This document shows positions 35,568 through 43,019 of a stretch of 64,000 bases of DNA, piece by piece. The notes under the pieces were generated by a model. That model was not told the origin of the DNA. It worked only from the letters and a program-made list of their open reading frames with translations, and did not search any database. Where the stretch lies: contig NZ_SMRO01000002.1 in assembly GCF_004359985.1 (NCBI RefSeq), positions 682,001 to 746,000 on the forward strand, in the 5' to 3' direction. The translations under genes were made by a program, and so were the position numbers. How positions within the stretch are numbered: position 1 is the stretch's first letter; every line of letters starts with the position of its first letter. This stretch comes from Paraburkholderia flava. Its GTDB lineage: Bacteria > Pseudomonadota > Gammaproteobacteria > Burkholderiales > Burkholderiaceae.

Positions 35568-36719
35568 ATGACACCTGAAATAACATTTTTCCCCGTTGGG
35601 AACGGGGATATGACGCTTATCAAATTGTCGAGCGGTCGGCGAATCCTGATTGACATCAACGTTCGCCAACCCGGCGATGATGTTCGCGATGTTTTAGCCG
35701 ACTTGCGTGACCGTCTTGAGGTGGACGACGAGGGGCGTCCATATGTTGACGTCATGGTGCTGAGCCATCCGGACCAAGACCACTGTCGCGGGTTCAAAGA
35801 GCATTTTTGGACCGGTCCGCTTATGGAATACCCAACCACGGGCGAGCCCTCGAAAATTGTTATCCGCGAGATGTGGTCGTCGCCGCTCGTGTTTCGGCGC
35901 GCATCGAAGTACCACACGCTGTCGGATGACGCCCGGTCATGGAACAGCGAAGCGAAGCGCCGTGTTGCTTTGTACAGGGAAGAAGGTCTGGGCGAGGACG
36001 GGGACCGTATCCTTATCTTGGGCGAAGATGCCGATGGTAAGACTGACGACCTGGGCGCGATTGTCATTCGGACAGATTCGACAATCACGAAAGTGGCCGG
36101 CCGGTCCGAAGAAAATTTCAGTGCGCTTCTACTAGCGCCGATGAACGCAGACAATGCTGATGACGCTGAAGAACTCACCAAAAACGAGTCGAGCGTCATC
36201 ATGAATTACTCGATTGGTACTGGCGCAAGGCTTGATGCTGTCAAATTCTTGTCTGGCGGTGATGCCGAGGTCTATATCTGGGAAAAGCAGTGGGGTCGCC
36301 ACAAGAACAACGTCGACGCCCTGACTTACGACCTGTTATCGACACCACATCATTGCTCGTGGCACACCCTCTCTTACGACAGCTGGAGCGGGAAGAAGGA
36401 GGATGCCAAGGTCTCGGCGGACGCTCGTAGCGCGTTGGCGCAAGCAAGGGATGGCGCATATGTCGTCGCGAGCAGTTGTCCCATCAAGGACGACGACAAT
36501 GACCCACCATGTATTCGTGCGAAACGTGAGTATGAATCCATTGTGAAGGGCGTATCTGGCACGTTCTTGAACACTTCAGTTCATCCAAATTCGACGTCGC
36601 CAGAGCCTATGACATTTGAAGTCACGTCTTGGGGAGCGAAAGCGAAATGGAAATCTTCAGCGACGCCTCGCGCTGCCGTTGCCTCCATCCTTGCAACAAA
36701 GCCTCTGTCGCATGGCTAA
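35568..36719 (+). CDS. Metallo-beta-lactamase-fold protein 2
   Basis: The 383-residue MBL-fold protein has the metal motif HPDQDH (H67, D69, D71, H72 in MVLSHPDQDHCRGF), a later metal-site candidate STPHHCSWHTLSYDSW, and a long C-terminal region. It differs clearly from protein 1. The last residues are ATKPLSHG, so the protein ends in glycine, the residue that E1 enzymes activate. It overlaps the E2-E1-JAB gene by 8 bp, indicating coupled translation and probably a functional partnership. Confidence 0.85.
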   Translation: MTPEITFFPVGNGDMTLIKLSSGRRILIDINVRQPGDDVRDVLADLRDRLEVDDEGRPYVDVMVLSHPDQDHCRGFKEHFWTGPLMEYPTTGEPSKIVIREMWSSPLVFRRASKYHTLSDDARSWNSEAKRRVALYREEGLGEDGDRILILGEDADGKTDDLGAIVIRTDSTITKVAGRSEENFSALLLAPMNADNADDAEELTKNESSVIMNYSIGTGARLDAVKFLSGGDAEVYIWEKQWGRHKNNVDALTYDLLSTPHHCSWHTLSYDSWSGKKEDAKVSADARSALAQARDGAYVVASSCPIKDDDNDPPCIRAKREYESIVKGVSGTFLNTSVHPNSTSPEPMTFEVTSWGAKAKWKSSATPRAAVASILATKPLSHG

Positions 36720-38967
36720 CGCGGGCGCAAACGAATTGCTCACGCCTGAAATTTTTGCGGCCATTGAAACCATCAAAGCGCACCGCGCAGTTGTCAGCCT
36801 CGAGATAGCAGGTAACCACGAGGCGGTGGTTTGCGTGGTCGCACACTTTTCGGTGAACCTTCCTTCACGCGCCGCAGCGGCAGGTCACAGCGAGAACGGC
36901 GTACGTGAGACGGAGGAGGTCTTCATTTTCTTTCCGAAGAACTTCCCGGTGTCCGCACCGCAGTTCAAGCTGCGCGCAGATTTTCCGACAAACCTCCCGC
37001 ATATATATCGCCACGCGCCTGGCGACCTTGTTCCGCCGTGCATAACAGTCGGTGACCAACGGGATGTGTTGCACGAAGAAGGCATCTATCGGCTAGTTGT
37101 GCAGCTCTCCGATTGGCTTGACAAGGCTGCAGTCGGGCAACTAACGAACAATGAGCAGGGTTGGGAGCCGAGTCGGCGAGATGCCAAGTACAACTTTCTC
37201 GAAATAGAATCGGACTCACTCGTGCCAGCCAATCCGCCTTGGGGCGGTTGGCGGATGTATGCATGTCCGACTATCTCGACTGACGACGGCGAACGTTCAC
37301 GTACCTCGAAGGGGCAGCGAATCGCTGCCGCACTGTCTAGGGGGTGGCTCGAACGGTTGCTTGCGGCTCAAACGCGCTGGGAATTTGGACATAAGGGCGT
37401 TGCGTCTCTCGTGGTGTGCTGGCCGTCCCAAGACGGTGTCGACGGCGCGAGAATTGATGACACGTATAAGGCTGATACTGTTCAGACGTTCGCTCAAATG
37501 GCTGAGCGCGCATTGGAATTACGATGTCGGGTGGCCCTTGATGATTTTCTGAGCAATTTCAATCGGGTGGCCAAGTCGTCGGACTCACGCGGAACGTTGC
37601 CCATCATTTTTGTTTTTCCAATTCGACGGCCGTTGAACGTCATGGGGCAGTACACGCCCTACGAATTGTTGGCGTACCGTGTCGAATTACCTATGCCGGG
37701 GCAACTCGAAGTCACTAGCGAGGAGCCTGTCACGCAAATTGCGTTTTGGACCCCTCTCGGCACGGCTCTTTTACGAAGGACGTCCGGCCTTGCAGACCTG
37801 CCACATAAGGCAAAGTTCGCATTCGTTGGATGCGGGAGTTTGGGCTCAAAGGTTGTGATGCATGTGGCCCGAGCGGGGCTCCAACCAAGCCTGTTGATAG
37901 ACGGCAAAATCATGGTGCCGCACAACACGGCCCGGCATGCTCTTTTGCCTCTTGACGCCGATGCCCAGTGTGGAAAGGCTGACCGTCTGGCGTCGATAGT
38001 GAGAACGTTCGGTGTCGGAGCCCCAGACACCCTCGGAAATGACCTGCGAAAACTTGACTTCGCAGACAAGCGCTACCGGACGAATTTTGAGTCCGAGGGC
38101 GCGTTCGTCGTCAACACCACCGGGTCGGCTGCCGTACGCCATTACCTGACCCGGGGCCAGTTCTCGGCTAGGGTTGTGGAAGCCGCACTGGTAAATCGAG
38201 GTACGGGGGCATACCTGACCATTGAGGGGGCAGGGCGGTCTCCAAGCACAACCGACCTGATGTACCACGGATACGAGCAGATGCGCTGGGCTGGACTGCT
38301 GGCATCCATCGAGAGCCGCGAGAATCATATTCTCGATGTCGGCGTCGGGTGTCACTCAGTGACGATTGCCATGTCCGATGCAACCGTCTCGCTAGTCGCT
38401 GGCGGTGTCGGCCAAAAATTACTACGCATCGACTCTGATGGTGCGCCCGACGCCGGAATCGTCGCGATTGCCACCGTCGGCGACGATGGTATGTCGATTC
38501 AGTGGCGTAGCGAAAACGTCGGCGCCACGCATGTCGCGCGTGTCTACCACTCCGAAGGGTGGACAGTTCGTGTGCTAAATCGGGCGCATGATGAGATGGT
38601 TGCCGATGTATCGTTGTACCCCGGCTTGGAAACTGGCGGCCTAATCGTAGGAAGCGTGTCAACGCTGACCCGCGAAATTTTCGTCACTGCTACGTTGCCC
38701 GCGCCGAGCGACAGCACACGGTCGGCGGCCCGCTTTGTCCTCGGCATTGAGGGTAGAGCGCAAACGATTCGAGCTTACCAGGATTCGGCGCACGGGACGC
38801 TTTGGTGTCTCGGCACATGGCACAGTCACCTTGAGCCGAGCGGACCCTCGCAGATGGACCTGGATACTGCGGCTCTTCTGGACGGCCAGTTGCGGCACGC
38901 GGCATTGTTGCTCATCCGCCATCCGACAGGGTATTCAGCTGTCGTCCGCGAGGGCCTGGTGGAGTGA
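36712..38967 (+). CDS. E2-E1-JAB triple-fusion ubiquitin-like conjugation protein
   Basis: The 751-residue protein has three enzymatic modules. An E2-like domain (about 1-145) has its candidate catalytic Cys110 in DLVPPCITVG. An E1/ThiF adenylation domain (about 365-575) has the nucleotide motif VGCGSLGS (371-379), D398, N405 and R408, with Cys547 in GVGCHSVT as candidate thioester cysteine. A C-terminal JAB/JAMM isopeptidase (about 605-751) has E640, HSH (704-706) and SxxD (713-716). Residues 150-360 form a linker domain. It thus combines the functions of Cap2 and Cap3 of CBASS, or of BilB, BilC and BilD. No CD-NTase or separate ubiquitin-like protein is adjacent. The ATG at 36712 lies within the MBL gene; in-frame codons extend upstream to 36616 but are less likely. 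Confidence 0.88.
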   Translation: MANAGANELLTPEIFAAIETIKAHRAVVSLEIAGNHEAVVCVVAHFSVNLPSRAAAAGHSENGVRETEEVFIFFPKNFPVSAPQFKLRADFPTNLPHIYRHAPGDLVPPCITVGDQRDVLHEEGIYRLVVQLSDWLDKAAVGQLTNNEQGWEPSRRDAKYNFLEIESDSLVPANPPWGGWRMYACPTISTDDGERSRTSKGQRIAAALSRGWLERLLAAQTRWEFGHKGVASLVVCWPSQDGVDGARIDDTYKADTVQTFAQMAERALELRCRVALDDFLSNFNRVAKSSDSRGTLPIIFVFPIRRPLNVMGQYTPYELLAYRVELPMPGQLEVTSEEPVTQIAFWTPLGTALLRRTSGLADLPHKAKFAFVGCGSLGSKVVMHVARAGLQPSLLIDGKIMVPHNTARHALLPLDADAQCGKADRLASIVRTFGVGAPDTLGNDLRKLDFADKRYRTNFESEGAFVVNTTGSAAVRHYLTRGQFSARVVEAALVNRGTGAYLTIEGAGRSPSTTDLMYHGYEQMRWAGLLASIESRENHILDVGVGCHSVTIAMSDATVSLVAGGVGQKLLRIDSDGAPDAGIVAIATVGDDGMSIQWRSENVGATHVARVYHSEGWTVRVLNRAHDEMVADVSLYPGLETGGLIVGSVSTLTREIFVTATLPAPSDSTRSAARFVLGIEGRAQTIRAYQDSAHGTLWCLGTWHSHLEPSGPSQMDLDTAALLDGQLRHAALLLIRHPTGYSAVVREGLVE

Positions 38968-38995
38968 ACTCAAGCGGTCTGTCTAGGAGCACTGC

Positions 38996-39509
38996 ATGTT
39001 TTTTCTGATTATCTTCTATCTGTTCACCGTGGTTGTGATGAGCGCAATTAGCATTGGGGCAATCCTCATTGGATTGCTGCCGGCTTGGATGGGAGTCGCT
39101 CGACTAGGTCTGATGTGTGGCCTTTTTGGTGCGCTGGGCGGAGCCTTGTATTGCGTGCGGGCCGTATATGTGAATCGTAGTGCCCGTAACGAGTGGAAGC
39201 CCGAGTGGCATTGCTGGTATTTTTTTGAGGCCTTTGGCAAGCGTAATCTGTGGTGGTCTCAGCTTGCTTTTTCTGAAGGCGGGGCTGCTCGTCCTGGATG
39301 CAGGAACGAAGGCGGGTGCCTCGCATTTAGGATACTACGCATTCGCCTTCATCGCGGGGTTCAACGTCGATAAGTTTTTGGGGAAAGTTGAGGGCATTGC
39401 GCAGACGACATGGGGCATTGAGAAATCTCGCTTACGAGCTTCTAATGAGGAAAGAAAGGGGGGCCTCGTCGAGGACGAAGAGAGCGCAAGTTCGCGCACA
39501 AACGCTTGA
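38996..39509 (+). pseudogene. Small membrane protein, frame split at a T7 tract
   Basis: The first frame (38996-39373) encodes two hydrophobic segments and EWKPEWHCWYFF. The second frame, continuing to 39509, encodes FLRPLASVICGGLSLLFLKA, GYYAFAFIAGFNVDKFLGKV and WGIEKSRLRAS. Together they make one plausible protein of about 170 residues with four membrane segments if one T of the run TTTTTTT (39220-39226) is skipped, reading CWYFLRPLAS. This is either a mutation, a slippage-controlled or phase-variable gene, or a base-calling error. It follows the E2-E1-JAB gene by 28 bp with an AGGAG site. Confidence 0.65.
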
Positions 39510-39621
39510 GGCAACATCTGCCGATGGCGTTGTAGATGACTTGTACCTGATAAACACATGAGGATATGTCGGGCTGGCTGCACGCTGCCTCGTATTGCTC
39601 TACGTGCGGAAAGTCGGTCCT

Positions 39622-41145
39622 ATGGTGATACAGGTCCTTAAAGCGCGCTCGGTCACCGAGGCGGATTCCACGCGCCGGTCGCAACTCACTAATCGCAGAG
39701 AATTTCCTACCATCCCAATTATTGCAATGGCATACGCGGACGCTATACGACCGATTCGCAACTACATGCGCAAGTTTTCATACGCGAGTGTGTTGTTTCA
39801 GCTTTCAAGTTACATACATTACGCGAGGGCGCAAGAAACCGAAACGGTGAGAGCGCCCTGGGTTGCTGAGCGCTTGGCACTTTGGGCCATCCGGGACGAT
39901 GTTCGAATGTACGAGCGTCGTCCCATGCAGTTTGACGACTTAGCCAAGTGTCTTAATATGGCATGGAACGATATGGACTCGGAGTTCCAGTGGTTCTCTC
40001 CGAACGCGCCGTTGCACCTTTCCGTCCGCTCACTCCTGTTGGCGCAGATTCCGCATCAAAGAGGTCAAGAGATGGGCCCATTTGGTCGACAAATTGACCT
40101 CGTGAACAGGCTTCAGACCAACTCTCGTCTGTATCAGTTGTTTGAGCAAAAACTTGGCATACCGCCAATGGACTATCTAGCAATGGCTGTCCTTTTTCGA
40201 TTGAATTCCTTGAACGATATGTCCCGTGTTTTTTCAGGCAAGTACCGCGGCGAGATGAGAGGAGTTTTTGGAGAGAAAGTAGCGGACCAGTTCTATAACA
40301 CACTGCTTGTCCCTCGCGAAACGACAGCAAAACAGATGCGCGAAGTTGACCCCGACGAATGGTTCCAGCCGAATCTGCTATACCGGTCGCCTTTCACGGT
40401 CTACGACGGTAAGTGGATTTTCTGGGGCCGATGCGGCTTGGACCGACACCTGGAGTTCGCTCTCAGTGACATCGTTGGCGCCAGCGATGACGTAGCGGCG
40501 CGACGTTTGTTTGAGGACATGTTCGAAGAATACGTGGGCCGGAGTCTTGTGCGAATGGGCACTGACGTCCTGAAGGAAAACGAGGTGCGTGCGCGATTCG
40601 GCGTCGACGGTGCCTGCTGTGATTACGCTGTTCTTGATGGCAACGCCGTTGTCCTGCTTGAGGTTAAGAACAAGGCTCTAGCCCACACATTTCCAGCATC
40701 CGCCACAGTGCGGACGTATCGGTCAAAATTGAAGACCACGGTGTTCAAAGCTGCAGACCAGCTACGAAATACCGAGCGCTTTGTTCATAGAGCTCTACCG
40801 TCTGCTTCAGTCCACCGGGTCACGGTCACATATGGCGACCTCTTCGCTGCCGAGGCTGACCACTTTTTCGACGAGCAATCGAGCGGCTTCCAGTCGGAGG
40901 AGCCGGTATTCATTATGAGCGTCGACCACATGGATAGACTCGTTGAGGCGGTACGGCTTGGACAGTGCGGATTTGCCTCTTTCTTTAACGACTTTACACA
41001 GAGACGCGAAAAGCCTGCCGACAGACTATTCGCGCTCTCTGAGCTGCTGAACTACGAGCCATATCGTCTGAGGGAGCAGCCGAAGCACATTACTGATATT
41101 TATACGCCGTTTTTGGAAAAGATGATGGAACGCTGTCATGCCTAA
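39622..41145 (+). CDS. PD-(D/E)XK nuclease-like protein
   Basis: The protein has about 507 residues from the ATG at 39622 (GGAAAG 8 bp upstream); 39727 is an alternative start. The C-terminal half has a restriction-endonuclease-like core: an acidic helix FEDMFEEYVGRSLVR, then D334 in CDYAVLDGN and the E-x-K pair E347/K349 in VVLLEVKNKAL, followed by a glutamine or arginine helix. The N-terminal 280 residues are helical and unrecognised. It is the likely nucleic-acid-cutting part of the cassette. It lacks ATPase or methylase partners, so it is not a standard restriction system. Confidence 0.65.
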   Translation: MVIQVLKARSVTEADSTRRSQLTNRREFPTIPIIAMAYADAIRPIRNYMRKFSYASVLFQLSSYIHYARAQETETVRAPWVAERLALWAIRDDVRMYERRPMQFDDLAKCLNMAWNDMDSEFQWFSPNAPLHLSVRSLLLAQIPHQRGQEMGPFGRQIDLVNRLQTNSRLYQLFEQKLGIPPMDYLAMAVLFRLNSLNDMSRVFSGKYRGEMRGVFGEKVADQFYNTLLVPRETTAKQMREVDPDEWFQPNLLYRSPFTVYDGKWIFWGRCGLDRHLEFALSDIVGASDDVAARRLFEDMFEEYVGRSLVRMGTDVLKENEVRARFGVDGACCDYAVLDGNAVVLLEVKNKALAHTFPASATVRTYRSKLKTTVFKAADQLRNTERFVHRALPSASVHRVTVTYGDLFAAEADHFFDEQSSGFQSEEPVFIMSVDHMDRLVEAVRLGQCGFASFFNDFTQRREKPADRLFALSELLNYEPYRLREQPKHITDIYTPFLEKMMERCHA

Positions 41146-41191
41146 CAGACTGGCTAACGTTATAGACATGTCTATGGAACTTGGAGAATGA

Positions 41192-41926
41192 ATGGGCGGC
41201 GCAACGAACGAGATGAACGTTCAGGATTGGAGACTTCAAGCGACATCAGAATTGGCGGAGGACGCAAATCTTTGGGGGAAGGTGTATGCGAAGGGAACGG
41301 TTATAAAGCAGGCTGCGAACATTAAGCTTCCAGATAAAAAAACACTTGTGTTGCATGTTCCTAACGCAACAGCGCTGTTTTTGAATTCGTCGCATCGCGC
41401 CTTCGCGGACGCGTCCGCGATTCTGAAGCGGCACAAGATTTCTGCCGGGCACACGCCGACTGTCATGTTCGGGTCCGACGCCGATGCGTTCACTTGGCTG
41501 GAGAATATGATGACATCCATTGTTTCTGCATACACGGCCGTCGAGGCGTTCGTAAATCAAAGCATCCCGGACGATTTTAAATTCGAAAGAAGCAAAGCAG
41601 GGGTCAACGAAGTTTTCGAAAAGAGCGATATTGAGCGGCGGTTTCCGCTGAACGAAAAGCTCAGCAGTGTCTTGCCTTCTGCGCTTGCGCTGACAAACCC
41701 GGTCGGGCACAAAGGCTGGAACAAATTCTGCCGTCTCGAGGGGATGCGCGACCGGATTATCCACATGAAGTCAAAAGACCAAAACGTCAATGGCGACGGA
41801 AGGGGGACCGTGTGGGAGCATCTGTTCAGCTTCCCTGAGCCAGTCAGCCTTGCTCTTCCACTCCTGACTTACCTCACATCCCAAATGGAAATCAAGCGGC
41901 GGTGGGTCACCCATCGGCCTTTCTAA
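41192..41926 (+). CDS. HEPN-like protein at end of cassette
   Basis: The 244-residue protein has a helix AYTAVEAFVN (about 113-122) typical of HEPN domains and an RxxxxH motif (R186-H191 in MRDRIIHMKS), the catalytic signature of HEPN RNases. No antitoxin gene such as an MNT nucleotidyltransferase is adjacent. It follows the nuclease gene by about 45 bp with GGAG upstream of the ATG and is the last gene of the operon. It could be an RNase effector, though a structural HEPN role is also possible. Confidence 0.6.
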   Translation: MGGATNEMNVQDWRLQATSELAEDANLWGKVYAKGTVIKQAANIKLPDKKTLVLHVPNATALFLNSSHRAFADASAILKRHKISAGHTPTVMFGSDADAFTWLENMMTSIVSAYTAVEAFVNQSIPDDFKFERSKAGVNEVFEKSDIERRFPLNEKLSSVLPSALALTNPVGHKGWNKFCRLEGMRDRIIHMKSKDQNVNGDGRGTVWEHLFSFPEPVSLALPLLTYLTSQMEIKRRWVTHRPF

Positions 41927-41993
41927 GTCCTGCTTTCATCTTAGGGACTGACGGTGGGCGCGGCGCCGCCGCGATTCGGCAACTACATCGTAG

Positions 41994-42956
41994 TCATGCG
42001 GCAAGGCGGTGTTCATAGAAAGGCCGGTCCCGGTCGTCAAGGATTGCGTAAGAAGTTGCGATTTGAGACGGATTTGGGTTTAACCATGCATCCATATTTT
42101 CCGCCTTTATTGGCACGATGCACCGGTCGTGGCCGGCAGCCGCGACCTCCTGTGGCGGTTCATCTGTGATGGCTGCAAAAGATAGCAGGTCTGGCTCGCC
42201 CGGGGCGGTCCATCGAGACCACAGGCATGCGACCAACATCAACTGACCGTTGCTCGGGCGGAACTCCAAGACGACGTTTTCATCTCGCTTGTGAGTTTCA
42301 CTCAGGGTCCCCTCGAACTTCGCCTTGCTGACATTCTCGTAGAAAACATCGACGAGCATGACGCCATGCGTGTAGCCGAAGCACGGCTTCCAGAAGCCTT
42401 CCAGATTGTCGCGGCGGGCGTTGTAGGTCCCGGGATACTTCACATCGTACGACGCCGGCTTGCCCGCGATTCGACATTGGTAGCGCATTGGTTTGACGAC
42501 GAGCCGGCCGTTTTCCATGACCATAACGGGGGCGTAGTGGCCGGGAAATATGCGCGAGTCTCTCGGCTTGGACTCGGTGCGCTGCATGTCGTCAAGCTTG
42601 CCGCGTATCCAGGCGATTTTATCGGTGGCGATTCGCTGGCTTTCGGTCGCTGCCTTGGTCACCTTCGTCAGCAGTGACCGCTCCGCGTCCGCTAGCCTTT
42701 TGCGTTGCTTGAACAGGTCCTGTTCAAGCTTATTCGTCTGGTCGCGATTGAACTGGTCGATGAAGCCTTTGATTTTACGCTCGGCGTCGGTCTCCGGCGC
42801 GGCAAAGGCGACCTCCATTGCTTTCGGTATCTTCGCCTTGCTGACACCCTCCGCGCGCTCGAAGAACAGCCGCGCAAATTCGTCGATGTCCATGAGAGCA
42901 CCAAAGGTCCGCACGAACTTCCGGTAGTCAGCCTGAATTTGAGCCGAATAGCACAT
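41994..42956 (-). CDS. SRAP (SOS response-associated peptidase, YedK/HMCES-like) protein
   Basis: The protein has about 320 residues. The start is set at 42956 because it gives Met-Cys at positions 1-2 (MCYSAQIQADYRKFVRTFGA); in the SRAP family the second-residue cysteine crosslinks to abasic sites after Met removal. Conserved later segments include FPGHYAPVM, ARRDNLEGFWKPCFGYTHGV and DRCIVPIKAENMDAWLNP. An inserted helical region of about 90 residues (about 45-135) distinguishes it from short YedK. It lies 63 bp after dnaE2 and probably belongs to the same SOS transcript. Confidence 0.85.
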   Translation of the reverse strand: MCYSAQIQADYRKFVRTFGALMDIDEFARLFFERAEGVSKAKIPKAMEVAFAAPETDAERKIKGFIDQFNRDQTNKLEQDLFKQRKRLADAERSLLTKVTKAATESQRIATDKIAWIRGKLDDMQRTESKPRDSRIFPGHYAPVMVMENGRLVVKPMRYQCRIAGKPASYDVKYPGTYNARRDNLEGFWKPCFGYTHGVMLVDVFYENVSKAKFEGTLSETHKRDENVVLEFRPSNGQLMLVACLWSRWTAPGEPDLLSFAAITDEPPQEVAAAGHDRCIVPIKAENMDAWLNPNPSQIATSYAILDDRDRPFYEHRLAA

Positions 42957-43019
42957 CACCGTCCTCCTGTAATAGCGGAGCCACAATCCAGAAGCTAGCA
43001 CATCCTGGTTTTCTCCGGC

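Noticed and set aside
38990..39012. Weak resemblance of CTGCATGTTTTTTCTGATTAT to the island left end
   Set aside because: It is the start of a membrane-protein gene, the match is short and AT-driven, and no thyA 3' sequence follows, so it is not the right attachment site.
33271..41926. Calling the cassette type II CBASS
   Set aside because: E1, E2 and JAB modules are present, but no CD-NTase or Cap4-type effector is encoded in or beside it.
33271..41926. Calling the cassette a Bil system
   Set aside because: Bil needs a separate ubiquitin-like BilA; none of the neighbouring genes encodes a small beta-grasp protein.
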